64,000 bases of DNA from JBCBSK01 sp965250105 (GTDB lineage Bacteria > Pseudomonadota > Alphaproteobacteria > Rhizobiales > Tepidamorphaceae): positions 2,046,001 through 2,110,000 of the forward strand of contig OZ252290.1 of NCBI GenBank assembly GCA_965250105.1. The letters are read 5' to 3'. Both the position numbers and the translations under genes were made by a program. Under the pieces are notes generated by a model. It did not search any database. It was not told the DNA's origin and was given only the letters and a program-made list of their open reading frames with translations. This document shows, piece by piece, positions 54,173-63,170 of this stretch. Positions within the stretch are counted from its first letter, which is position 1. Each line of letters opens with the position of its first letter.

Positions 54173-55062
54173 GGCGTTTGATCCGATTTCGCGCGGTTTT
54201 CGCTTTCGGCGAGAAAGGTCGTCACGAGCCTGTTGAACGCATCTGGCTGCTCGCGCATCGGCCAGTGGCCCGCGTCGAGGACCGCCAGATCTGCCGACGG
54301 CATCAGCGCCACGGCGCGGCGGACGGCATCAAGCGGCACCAGGCTGTCGGCCTTGCCATGAATGAACAGCGCCGGCTTGGAGACGGTCGACAATTCCGGG
54401 GTCAGCACCGTCCGCAGGCGTCGCGGTCCGATCTCGCCGCGCTGGAACCCCGAAAACACCTTGCCCAAGGCACCGTCGCGCAGAACGGCATGGACCTCGT
54501 CGACGATAGCCTCCGTTATCCTGTCCGGATCGGCGAAGATGGCGTCGAGTGCGCGTCGGACCGCCCATCTGCTGTGGCGAAGAATGGCATAGCTGGCCGT
54601 ATTCACCGGCAATTGGGCGAGACAATAGGACAGGAAATGCATCGGCGCGGTGTCCTGCACGCCATAGGTGGCCACGGGAACGAGCCGGCGCACGCGGTCG
54701 GGATGATGGCAGGTGATCCAGAGGGCAGCACCCCCACCCATGGAAATGCCCACCAGATCCGCCCGGTCGATATCCAGCGAATCCATCAGTGTGATCAGCC
54801 AGCGGCCGAGATCGGCGATCGTGTATGAGCGGTCGAAGGGCGTGCTGTCGCCATAGCCGGGCCAGTCGGGCGCGACGACCCGGTAATGCTCGGCGAGGAC
54901 GGGAAAGAGGTGGCGCCAGGACAAGGATGCTCGATCCAGGCCGCCGCCATGCAGAAGGAGCGTTGTTCCACCGCGATGCGCGCCACGGGCGGGAGGGTCA
55001 TTGGTGAGATAGCTTGCCCGTCCGTTCGGCAGATCGCGCCATTGCGGTTCTGGCAGGGTCAC
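54169..55062 (-). CDS. Alpha/beta hydrolase (second of a coupled pair)
   Basis: 297 residues from GTG at 55062, which overlaps the upstream stop as TAGTG. It has the oxyanion motif LLLHGGGLDRAS, nucleophile GISMGGG, a DSLVP acidic loop and the catalytic His in DAGHWPM. The fold resembles C-C bond hydrolases and lactonases of aromatic degradation, but no substrate is indicated. An uninterrupted open frame upstream overlaps the neighbouring gene and is not coding. Confidence 0.9.
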   Translation of the reverse strand: MTLPEPQWRDLPNGRASYLTNDPPARGAHRGGTTLLLHGGGLDRASLSWRHLFPVLAEHYRVVAPDWPGYGDSTPFDRSYTIADLGRWLITLMDSLDIDRADLVGISMGGGAALWITCHHPDRVRRLVPVATYGVQDTAPMHFLSYCLAQLPVNTASYAILRHSRWAVRRALDAIFADPDRITEAIVDEVHAVLRDGALGKVFSGFQRGEIGPRRLRTVLTPELSTVSKPALFIHGKADSLVPLDAVRRAVALMPSADLAVLDAGHWPMREQPDAFNRLVTTFLAESENRAKSDQTP

Positions 55063-55982
55063 TAAGCATGTTCCCGGTCGGCGCGATGCAGGTCGCCCTG
55101 GCAGGCGGTGAAGATCGCGTCCCATTTGTCGATGCAGAAATGGCCCGCGCCCTCGACCCAGTTGAAATCGACACCGGGAATACGGCGCGCCATGTAGTCG
55201 CCCATGGTGCGCGGCACGAAGATGTCCTCGGTGCCGAGCCAGATATGCGTCGGCACCTTGATGTCGGCGATGTCGAAGCCCCAGTCGCGATAGGCGATGA
55301 AGGCCTCGTGGGCGCCGCCGCGACTGCCCTGTCGGAACGCTTCCCGTTCCATGACGCGGAAGATGTCGAGCAATCGGTCGTCGTCCAGCATTTGCCGGTC
55401 GGCGGGTCCGACCGACCCCTTCATGATCCGGAAGAACAGGGATGGCCAGTGCTTCGCCGACCAGCCGAGCGGGGCGAAGGCCAGATGCATGATCCAGGGC
55501 AGTTTGCGGGCGATGGCCGCGAAGAAGCGGTCGAGCGGGCTCAGGCTGGCGATGATGTCGGGCGTCGCGACCGGCGCCCAGGGGCCGAGCGCGCCGATGA
55601 AGGCGAGCCGTTCGGGCGGCAACGCCACGCCGCAGGCGAAGAGATGCGGGCCCGCGCCCGAATGGCCGGCCATGCCGAAACGCGTGATATCGAGAGCGTT
55701 GGCCAAGGCAGCGATATCGCCTGGCCAGTCCATGAAGCGGCGACCGGGTTGGAAATCCGACAGGCCGAAGCCCGGCCGGTCGATCGCGATCAGGCGGAAG
55801 CCCGCGCGCTTGGCCGCCTGATCGGCGAAGGCGCCTTCGAGCCGGCTGCTCGGCGTGCCGTGACAATAGAAGACCGGAAACCCTTGCGCGTCGCCCCATT
55901 CGGTGATGGCTAGGCGGCGCCCGTTGGCGAGCGCGATCGTGTGAGCCGGTTTGTCGTCGACCATGTCGGGAAGGAGCGGCAT
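55062..55982 (-). CDS. Alpha/beta hydrolase (first of a coupled pair)
   Basis: About 306 residues; starts at 55982, 55964 or a TTG at 56000 are possible and none has a clear Shine-Dalgarno. It has HGTPSSRLEG, nucleophile GHSGAGP, DIFVP and His in GAGHFCID. It is distantly related to the following gene, which it overlaps, suggesting duplication and perhaps consecutive or alternative hydrolytic steps. Confidence 0.88.
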   Translation of the reverse strand: MPLLPDMVDDKPAHTIALANGRRLAITEWGDAQGFPVFYCHGTPSSRLEGAFADQAAKRAGFRLIAIDRPGFGLSDFQPGRRFMDWPGDIAALANALDITRFGMAGHSGAGPHLFACGVALPPERLAFIGALGPWAPVATPDIIASLSPLDRFFAAIARKLPWIMHLAFAPLGWSAKHWPSLFFRIMKGSVGPADRQMLDDDRLLDIFRVMEREAFRQGSRGGAHEAFIAYRDWGFDIADIKVPTHIWLGTEDIFVPRTMGDYMARRIPGVDFNWVEGAGHFCIDKWDAIFTACQGDLHRADREHA

Positions 55983-56199
55983 GTCGGGCGTCCGAGGCAA
56001 AGGGAGGAGAGGCCGGCCGGGATGGCGCCTGTTCGGCTTTGGTCAGAGTGATGTCGATTCAAGGCAATTCCAAGCCCATGGCTTGCGTCAATGCTGTCGC
56101 CGGGCCATCACGGACCGTCACCGCCGCGATCTGTCATTCATCATCGCACGGGTCGGCAAATCCTTTCCGACCGCCGAAACTCGAAACCAGGAGCGCGAT

Positions 56200-57435
56200 G
56201 TGCGCCGTATCATCATCGTCGGAGCCGGCCATGCCGGAGCGCAGGCCGCCGCCGAACTGCGCGATCGCGGTTTCGACGGGACCGTCATTCTGGCCGGCGC
56301 GGAGGCCCATGCGCCCTATCACCGGCCGCCTCTGTCGAAGGCCTTTCTGAAGGCCGGCGGGCCGCCCCCCTTCATCAAGGCGGAAGCCTTCTATGCCGAC
56401 AACGCCATAGATCTCAGGGTGAACGCGTCCGTCGTCTCGATCGACCGGCCGGACGGCGTGGTCCGCTTCGCCGACGGCACGGCGGAGGCATTCGACGGGC
56501 TGGTGCTGGCCACCGGCGCCAGGCTGCGGCATGCGCCCGTCGAGGGTGCCGATCTCGATGGCGTGCATTATCTGCGCGGCCTCGACGATGCCGGCTGGCT
56601 GCGCGAGCGGCTGATCGATACCGGCCGGGCGGTCATCGTCGGCGGCGGGTTCATCGGCCTCGAAGTGGCCGCCACCGCACGCGCGCTCGGCGCCGAGGTG
56701 ACGGTCATCGAACTGGCCGACCGGCTGATGGCGCGCGCCGTCGCGCCCGAGATCAGCCGGCACATGCTCGACCTGCATCGCGGGCTCGGCAGCGATGTGC
56801 GTCTCGGAACCGGGCTCGAACGCTTCATCGGCGACCATGGCGTCTTGTCGGCGGTCGAGACCACCGATGGCGATGTGCTCGAAACCGGCCTGGCCGTCGT
56901 CGGCATCGGCGTGGTGCCGAATGTCGAACTGGCGGTCGCCGCCGACCTCGCCGTCGACAATGGCGTTCTGGTCGATGCGACGCTGAGAACGGAAGACCCG
57001 CGTATCGCCGCCGCCGGCGACTGCGCGGTCTTTCCGATCGCCGCGGGCGGGCATTTGCGGCTTGAATCGGTGCAGAACGCCCATGACCAGGCGCGGTTCG
57101 CGGTGGCGGGGCTGCTCGGCGCGCCCGCGCCCTATGCCGAAACCCCGTGGTTCTGGTCCGACCAGGCGGATGCGAAGCTGCAGATGGTCGGCCTCGCCGA
57201 CGGCGCGGACCGGCGCGTCCTGCGCGGTGCGCCGGCGGACGGGCGTTTTTCGATATTCCACTATGCCGGCGACAGGCTGCAAGCGATCCATTCGGTCAAC
57301 CGGCCGGCCGACCATATGCTCGGCCGGCGCATGCTGTCGGCGGGTTTTTCGCCCGATCCGGCGCATGCCGGCGATGCCGACGCCGATCTCAAGGCGGCGT
57401 TTCAGGCCTGGCAGCGTGACCGGCCGGCGCCGTGA
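56200..57435 (+). CDS. Ferredoxin/rubredoxin reductase-like FAD protein
   Basis: 411 residues from GTG with AGGAG upstream. It has FAD-binding VGAGHAGAQAAAELR, PYHRPPLSKAFL, NAD-binding VGGGFIGLEVAATARALG and AAAGDCAVFP, and a C-terminal reductase domain (PWFWSDQADAKLQMVGLA). Such proteins feed electrons from NAD(P)H to a [2Fe-2S] ferredoxin serving a P450 or dioxygenase. No ferredoxin or oxygenase gene is adjacent, so its partner lies elsewhere. Confidence 0.92.
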   Translation: MRRIIIVGAGHAGAQAAAELRDRGFDGTVILAGAEAHAPYHRPPLSKAFLKAGGPPPFIKAEAFYADNAIDLRVNASVVSIDRPDGVVRFADGTAEAFDGLVLATGARLRHAPVEGADLDGVHYLRGLDDAGWLRERLIDTGRAVIVGGGFIGLEVAATARALGAEVTVIELADRLMARAVAPEISRHMLDLHRGLGSDVRLGTGLERFIGDHGVLSAVETTDGDVLETGLAVVGIGVVPNVELAVAADLAVDNGVLVDATLRTEDPRIAAAGDCAVFPIAAGGHLRLESVQNAHDQARFAVAGLLGAPAPYAETPWFWSDQADAKLQMVGLADGADRRVLRGAPADGRFSIFHYAGDRLQAIHSVNRPADHMLGRRMLSAGFSPDPAHAGDADADLKAAFQAWQRDRPAP

Positions 57436-57477
57436 CGACGCGGCCGATCTCGTTCGTACCTATTCTTCGCCGCGTGT

Positions 57478-58413
57478 TCAGCGCTGATAGGCGGGGATAT
57501 CGGTCATGAAGTCGGCGGCCTTCGGGTTCACCTTGAAGTCGACCATGCGCTTGAACTGGTGGGCCTTTTGCAGGCCGCCATATTTCCACGCCCCGGCCAG
57601 CGCCAGCTTGGCATAGTAGCCGATCCCCGTCGTCGCGGTCGATGCCGGCGTTATGCCGAAGCGGTGGCGCAAGACGCCATTGGCATAGTTGACCGCATAG
57701 TTCCGCTTCACGGCTTCGGTCCAGTGCTCGGTCGTCACCGAGATATTGACGACGTCGTGGTTCTCCACCTTGTGCGGGCAGTTCAGCGGCCAGTTGAGCA
57801 TCTCGCCCGGCTGAAGGTCGTAGACCTGGGCGTAATCGTCGAACCAGCTTTCGTAGCGGATCTCTTCTTCGGTCGTGCCGAGAACGATCTCCTCGAAATC
57901 GGCGCGCGACAGAAGCGCTTCGATATTGGGATAGACCGTCACCTTCTTGACGCCGCGGATCTGCCACAGCGACTGGCCCGGCACGTCGGCATGATAGTAG
58001 ACTTGGGCCTTCGGCGAGGAGATCAGGATGCCGAAATTATGCTTGAAGGTGTCGAAGCCCGGCACCCGGCCGGCCAGCTCGGCGAAGATCTCGTCGAGCA
58101 GGCGGCGATAACGGGCATCGACATCCATGGTGCGGCGCAGATTGATCCACATGCGCCCGTCGCGGACGGCGGCCATGACATCGGCGCCGGAGGCGTCGCC
58201 GATCTCGCCCTCGCGCCAGTAGCGCCGGTTCGAGCCGACCTCGCCCATCCGGCAGAGATCGTAGTGTTCGCGCGGATAGGCTTCGATCAGTTCGGCCAGC
58301 GCCGCGTCGCTGAACAGCGGATTGTCCGCCAGGCTGTGTTTCAGGAGAAGCGGCACTTGCCCCCAAAGCTGGCCGTGCTCGGGCTTCCAGTCGGTGAAAA
58401 TCTGTTGCGTCAT
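57478..58413 (-). CDS. Cupin_8/JmjC-like protein
   Basis: 311 residues. A cupin core with YYHADVPGQSLWQIRGVKKVTVYP and later LQPGEMLNWPLNCPHKVEN gives the HxD...H iron-binding pattern of JmjC-like Fe(II)/2-oxoglutarate oxygenases. The N-terminal DLCRMGEVGSNRRYWREGEIG and the C-terminal LAGAWKYGGLQKAHQF stretches are outside the core and not recognised. It is convergent with the flavoprotein gene. Substrate (protein or small molecule) unknown. Confidence 0.75.
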   Translation of the reverse strand: MTQQIFTDWKPEHGQLWGQVPLLLKHSLADNPLFSDAALAELIEAYPREHYDLCRMGEVGSNRRYWREGEIGDASGADVMAAVRDGRMWINLRRTMDVDARYRRLLDEIFAELAGRVPGFDTFKHNFGILISSPKAQVYYHADVPGQSLWQIRGVKKVTVYPNIEALLSRADFEEIVLGTTEEEIRYESWFDDYAQVYDLQPGEMLNWPLNCPHKVENHDVVNISVTTEHWTEAVKRNYAVNYANGVLRHRFGITPASTATTGIGYYAKLALAGAWKYGGLQKAHQFKRMVDFKVNPKAADFMTDIPAYQR

Positions 58414-58673
58414 CGCTCAACCCCGTCCTGTCGTCATCGGAAGCGGAAGCCTGGCAGGAACAAATGAAAATCACGCTAGACCATTCCCCGAAAAACGCGC
58501 CAATTCCGGCAGGCTTCGCTTAACCATGACGGCGCCGGTCGCGCGGTTGGGCGGGCCCGCGACCCTTGCGGGTCACGATCGCGTGGGCGGTGTCGATGCC
58601 GTCTGGCGCGGCGACGTAATTGCCGTATTGTGACTGTAATTTTGCTGGCCGCTCCCAACCATAGGTGTCGCTC

Positions 58674-59546
58674 ATGCTCGCGTCCGGTCCGCGCCGGCCT
58701 ATCGCCATGGCCACTCTGACAGCCGCGCTGTCTGTCATGGCCGTCCTGGCGTCACCGTCCGGCGCGGCGGCCTCTCCCGATACATGTGGCGGCGCGGACG
58801 CGCCCTGCGAGATCGCGACGGGCAGCTATCACGTCGTGCTGCCCGAGGAGGCGGTGCCGGGCGATCCGCTGCCGGCCCTGATCTTCTTTCACGGCTGGCG
58901 CCAGAGCGGGCGGCTCGTCATCGGCAATGACGCCCTGGTCGAGGCGGTCACCGGCCGTGGCGTCGCGCTCATCGCGCCGAACGGCGCCGACCGGACCTGG
59001 GCCCATGTCGGCTCGCCCTCGACGGCGCGCGACGATCTCGCTTTCGTCGATGCACTCAAGGCCGATATCGTCGAGCGCTTCGACGTCGATCCCGACCGGA
59101 TCTATGTATCGGGCTTCTCTCAGGGCGGGTCGATGGCCTGGGACGTCGCCTGCTATCGCGGCACTGACTATGCCGCCTTCCTGCCGGTCGCCGGCGCCTT
59201 CTGGCGGCCGCTGCCCGAAATCTGCCCGACGCCGGCCACCTTGCGCCATATCCACGGCACGAGCGATGCCGTCGTGCCCATGCAGGGCCGGCCGATCGGC
59301 GATGGCCAGTGGCATCAGGGCGATGTGCTGGCTGGAATCGACCGGCTGCTCGCGGCGAATGCGTGCGATCCGGCCGCGACATCGGCGCGCGCCGACGATG
59401 ATCTCGCTTGCGAAAGCTGGACCGCCTGCGGCGCCGGCACCGAGATCGAACTCTGCCTGCATGAGGGCGGGCACGATTTCCGCGCCGACTGGGTTGGCGA
59501 CGGTCTCGACTGGGCGTTCGATCTCGAAGACGGCCCGGCCCGCTAG
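58674..59546 (+). CDS. Secreted LpqC-like esterase / PHB depolymerase family
   Basis: About 290 residues from ATG 58674 (GTG 58665 is possible). A signal peptide ends near PSGAAAS. It has FFHGWRQSG, catalytic Ser149 in SGFSQGGSMAWDVAC, HGTSDAVVP and a His in HEGGHDF. Cysteines in the mature protein suggest disulfides and export. The family includes polyhydroxybutyrate depolymerases and feruloyl esterases; the substrate is open. Confidence 0.87.
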   Translation: MLASGPRRPIAMATLTAALSVMAVLASPSGAAASPDTCGGADAPCEIATGSYHVVLPEEAVPGDPLPALIFFHGWRQSGRLVIGNDALVEAVTGRGVALIAPNGADRTWAHVGSPSTARDDLAFVDALKADIVERFDVDPDRIYVSGFSQGGSMAWDVACYRGTDYAAFLPVAGAFWRPLPEICPTPATLRHIHGTSDAVVPMQGRPIGDGQWHQGDVLAGIDRLLAANACDPAATSARADDDLACESWTACGAGTEIELCLHEGGHDFRADWVGDGLDWAFDLEDGPAR

Positions 59547-59608
59547 ATCGGACCAACATCCCGTGTCCGTATCGCCTCGCGCTTCCGACACGGGACGGAC
59601 CGATCTAG
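59543..59608 (+). terminator. Long imperfect hairpin after the esterase gene
   Basis: CTAGATCGG (59543-59551) pairs with CCGATCTAG (59600-59608), and an inner CCCGTGTC (59560-59567) with GACACGGG (59587-59594). The outer arm starts inside the esterase stop. No T-run follows, so it may stabilise the mRNA end or mark a repeat rather than terminate. Confidence 0.55.
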
Positions 59609-59758
59609 CCGTCCGATGCCCGGCCACGCCTGGTTTCTACCCAGCGGTGCTGGAAAAGGCGCCGCCGCTACCACATAGTTTCCGTAAACGGTCTCGGCGC
59701 GGCGGCGGATCGACCGCGCCCGGGCAGTAGCGCGTCCTGATGACGGGAGGGAAGGGTG

Positions 59759-61321
59759 ATGCGGAAGACAATCGATCGCCGGCAGTTCAACAAGGGTCTC
59801 GTCGCGGCGGGCGGTTTCGCCGCGGGCCTCGGGTCCTTCACCGGCACGCGGGCCCTGGCTCAGGCCCCGCAGCGGGGCGGCGTCTACACGCTTGCCGTGC
59901 GCGGCGGCAATACCGCGGAATCGCTTGATCCCGCGACCTATGGCACCGGCATCATCAACCATTTCATGACCGGCGCGGTCGGCAACTGCCTGGCCGAGAT
60001 CGATGTCGAGGGCGTCGCGGTGCCGGAACTCGCCGAGTTCTGGGAGCCGAGCCCGGATGCGCGCGTCTGGACCTTCCGCTTGCGCCCGGACGTCACCTTC
60101 CACAACGGCAAGTCGCTGACCGCCGACGATGTCATCGCGAGCTTCAATCACCATCGCGGCGACGACACCAATTCCGGCGGCAAGTCGCTTCTCGCCGGGG
60201 TCGCCGACATCCGGAAGGACGACGACCGGACCGTCGTCTTCGAACTCGACAGCGGCAATGCCGACTTTCCCTATGTGACGGCGGAATACTTCTTCATCAT
60301 CTTTCCCGCTGTCGACGGCAAGCCGGACTGGCAGGACGGTGTGTCGACCGGGGGCTACCGGCTCGTCGAGTTCGATCCGGGCGTGCGCTATATCGGCGAG
60401 CGCAATCCCGACTATTGGAAACAAGATCGGGCCTATTTCGACCGGGTCGAGGTGTTGTCGATCAACGACCAGACGGCGCGGACCAACGCGCTCGTCACCG
60501 GCGCGGTCGACGCGATCGGCGGCGTCGACCTGTCGACGGCGGCCCTCATGCAGCGCAATCCGGACATCAACATCCATGCGGTGACCGGCACGCAGCATTA
60601 CACCATGCCGATGTTCACCGATACCGCGCCCTTCGACGATCCCAATGTGCGGCTGGCGCTGAAATATGCGATCGACCGCAAGCAACTCGTCCAGACGCTT
60701 CTGTCGGGCTATGGCCAGGTCGGCAATGACAGCCCGATCACACCGGCCAACCGGTTCTTCAACAGCGAAATGGAGCAGCGCGTCTACGATCCGGAGCGGG
60801 CCAAGTTCCATCTCGCCGAAGCGGGCCTCGACAGCCTCGCGGTGCAGCTTCACTGCGCCGACGCGGCGTTCCCCGGTGCGGTCGACGCGGCCGTTCTGTT
60901 CGCCGAATCGGCCGCGCCGGCCGGCATCGAGATCGAGGTCGTGCGCGAGCCCGACGACGGCTACTGGTCCAATGTCTGGCTCAAGAAGCCGTTCTGCACC
61001 GCCTTCTGGAGCGGCCGGCCGACCGAGGATCTGATGTTCACCACCGGCTATGCGGCGGATGCGCCCTGGAACGACGCGCATTGGAAGAACGAGCGCTTCA
61101 ACGAGCTTCTCGTCGCGGCCCGCACCGAACTCGATACCGACACCCGCCGCGATATGTATTGGGAGATGCAGGAGATCGTGAAGGACGACGGCGGCACGAT
61201 CATCCCGGTCTATGCGCAATATGTCTTCGCGACCCGCGACGGTATCGGCCATGGCGCCTTCGGCGCCAATCGCGATGTCGACGGCTGGAAGTCGATGGAA
61301 CGCTGGTGGAAGACCGGTTGA
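59759..61321 (+). CDS. Tat-exported peptide/nickel-type ABC solute-binding protein
   Basis: 520 residues from ATG 59759 with GGGAGGGAA upstream. The N-terminal DRRQFNKGLVAAGGFAAGLG followed by ALAQA is a twin-arginine signal. The mature part is a family 5 binding protein: ESLDPATYG, a VPELAEFWEPSPDARVWTF stretch, DVTFHNGKSLTADDV, and DNVRLAL-like DPNVRLALKYAIDRKQL. It should capture a peptide or similar solute in the periplasm. No permease or ATPase gene adjoins it. Confidence 0.92.
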   Translation: MRKTIDRRQFNKGLVAAGGFAAGLGSFTGTRALAQAPQRGGVYTLAVRGGNTAESLDPATYGTGIINHFMTGAVGNCLAEIDVEGVAVPELAEFWEPSPDARVWTFRLRPDVTFHNGKSLTADDVIASFNHHRGDDTNSGGKSLLAGVADIRKDDDRTVVFELDSGNADFPYVTAEYFFIIFPAVDGKPDWQDGVSTGGYRLVEFDPGVRYIGERNPDYWKQDRAYFDRVEVLSINDQTARTNALVTGAVDAIGGVDLSTAALMQRNPDINIHAVTGTQHYTMPMFTDTAPFDDPNVRLALKYAIDRKQLVQTLLSGYGQVGNDSPITPANRFFNSEMEQRVYDPERAKFHLAEAGLDSLAVQLHCADAAFPGAVDAAVLFAESAAPAGIEIEVVREPDDGYWSNVWLKKPFCTAFWSGRPTEDLMFTTGYAADAPWNDAHWKNERFNELLVAARTELDTDTRRDMYWEMQEIVKDDGGTIIPVYAQYVFATRDGIGHGAFGANRDVDGWKSMERWWKTG

Positions 61322-61385
61322 ACCGGAACCGGTTGACCCGGGCGCGGCTGAGCGGAAGACAAGCCCGGTAGCCGGGTCGATCGCG

Positions 61386-62303
61386 TTATCGCGTCGCCCG
61401 CCCGACCCATCCGACCGCGCGGTCGAAGGCCGCGCGCACCGCCGGAACCCGCGCGACATAGTGCAGATGGCCGTGCGGCAGGCCGGGCGCGATGTCGAGG
61501 GTAACGTCGCGCCCCGAGGCCTTGAGATGGGCATACAACGCTTCGCTGTCACCGAGCAGCGGATCGCAATCGGCGGCTGACAGATAGCAGGGCGGCCCGT
61601 CTGTCCGGACCGAGGACAGGATGTGGAAGACCGGATCCGCCGCGAGGGTGTCGGGCGGGCCGAGCCGGGCACGCGCCGCGTCGAGTTCGGCCGATGACAG
61701 TCCGGATCCCGGCTCGCCGGCCGCGTCGCGCGGCGCGCCATAGGCGCCATAGATCGCCAAAATGCCGTCGATCCGGGCCCTGTCGGCGGCATCGAGCACC
61801 GCATCGACCCAGAAACAGAGCGCGGCGCCGGCGGAATCGCCGGCCAGGAGAAGACGCCGTGGTGCCGTGGCGCCAGCCTCGCCGAACGCCCCTTCGAACG
61901 CGGCCCCGACGGCGCGCACGCCATCCTCGCGCTGGCTCGGATAGGGGTGTTCCGGTGCGAGCCCGTAATCGACGGAACGAACCGTCAGGCCGGTTTCCGC
62001 CGCGAGATGGGAACAGATCACCTGATGCGTTTCCGGTGAGCCGACCACCCAGCTGCCGCCATGGAAGAACACGATCTCGGTCTCGCCGTGGGCCGCCATG
62101 CCGCGTGGGCGAAAGCTCAGCCCGTTGAGCGGCGCTGTCGCGGGGAACGGCGTGATGGTGCAATCGGGGTGCACGTCGCCGTCAAGCGCCGCGCGGGCCG
62201 TCGCATAGGCCCCGCGCAGGACGTCGGGGGAACCGTTCACCCAGTCGGCGTCATAGGCCTCGAACGGGGCGGCGAGACGGGCATAGTCCGGGTCGAGCGG
62301 CAT
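61386..62303 (-). CDS. HSL-family alpha/beta hydrolase (esterase)
   Basis: 305 residues from ATG 62303. It has the HSL motif FFHGGSWVVGS, nucleophile LLAGDSAGAAL, acidic DPLLGDSEALY and His in GLPHGHLHY. HGGSW instead of HGGGF is typical of the arylformamidase and carboxylesterase branch. It is convergent with the binding-protein gene. Confidence 0.92.
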   Translation of the reverse strand: MPLDPDYARLAAPFEAYDADWVNGSPDVLRGAYATARAALDGDVHPDCTITPFPATAPLNGLSFRPRGMAAHGETEIVFFHGGSWVVGSPETHQVICSHLAAETGLTVRSVDYGLAPEHPYPSQREDGVRAVGAAFEGAFGEAGATAPRRLLLAGDSAGAALCFWVDAVLDAADRARIDGILAIYGAYGAPRDAAGEPGSGLSSAELDAARARLGPPDTLAADPVFHILSSVRTDGPPCYLSAADCDPLLGDSEALYAHLKASGRDVTLDIAPGLPHGHLHYVARVPAVRAAFDRAVGWVGRATR

Positions 62304-62376
62304 GGAACTCTTCGGGTTGGGTCGGCCGTCGCGACCTGACACCCGTTCGCGTCCGCGCGCAAGGGGTGCCGTCCGG

Positions 62377-63138
62377 TCAGCGGCACAGGCGATAGCCGCC
62401 CCGGCGCGGGGCGACGTCGAGATGGATATGGTCGGCATGGAAGCCATCCGACCCGGGCCCGAGCACGGTCGTCGCGTGATGGCAGGCGCCGCTGCGCACC
62501 CGGTCGAGGAACAGCGTTTCCGGCCGGTCGAGCCGCTCATAGGGCATGACGTCGATGCTGTCGCGCGCGGCGAAGACGAAGCGCGAAATGTCGAGCGCAT
62601 TGGCATGGCCATGCTCGGACAGCATCGCGCCGGGCTGATTATTGCGCGTGCGGCAGATATAGGACGCGGCGACCGTTAGCCCTGTCAGGTCGGCGCCGAG
62701 CCGACGTGCTTCCGGATGTACGATATCATCAAGCCAGGTTGCGGCGGCGCGGGCCATGTCGCAGGTCAGGACGGCGGGTGCCGACAGATCGACACCGCGA
62801 AAGGCGGTTACCCGGAGCGGCGCCACGACCTTGCAGGGCGGCTCGTCGATCTCGGGTATCCGCTGATGGGCCACGCCAAGCCGGTCGAGATCGGCGAGGC
62901 AGCGCGCCAGGGTTTTGGAGTCGACCGGGCGGCCGACAACGGCGGGGGGATCCGGTTCGGCATCTGGTTCTGGTTGCGCCGGCTCGGTCTGGGAGGTCGT
63001 GCGGTCAGGCTTGGCGCGCGGCAGCGGTACCTCGGCTTGATCGATCGCCTCGACAGGTCCGACGGCGAGCAGTGGCGCGCTGATCAGGATGGTTGCCAGC
63101 AGCCTTACGGTAATCCACCGCCACTTGATCGGGAGCAT
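62377..63138 (-). CDS. Extensin-like domain protein, exported
   Basis: 253 residues from ATG 63138. A signal anchor (WITVRLLATILISAPLLAVG) and a Pro/Glu-rich linker precede the extensin-like C domain: CLADLDRLGV, VLTCDMARAAATWL, SYICRTRNNQPGAMLSEHG and HADHIHLDV. The His/Asp and four conserved cysteines recall D-Ala-D-Ala carboxypeptidase-type metal sites, so a cell-wall role is likely. It follows the patatin gene on the same strand. Confidence 0.88.
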   Translation of the reverse strand: MLPIKWRWITVRLLATILISAPLLAVGPVEAIDQAEVPLPRAKPDRTTSQTEPAQPEPDAEPDPPAVVGRPVDSKTLARCLADLDRLGVAHQRIPEIDEPPCKVVAPLRVTAFRGVDLSAPAVLTCDMARAAATWLDDIVHPEARRLGADLTGLTVAASYICRTRNNQPGAMLSEHGHANALDISRFVFAARDSIDVMPYERLDRPETLFLDRVRSGACHHATTVLGPGSDGFHADHIHLDVAPRRGGYRLCR

Positions 63139-63170
63139 CGGCCGGCAGCGATCGGGCGAGGGGTGGCCGG

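Noticed and set aside
55063..55899. Extension of the second hydrolase frame upstream over its neighbour
   Set aside because: The extension reads out of frame through a hydrolase with an intact catalytic triad; the GTG at 55062 with TAGTG coupling explains the real start.
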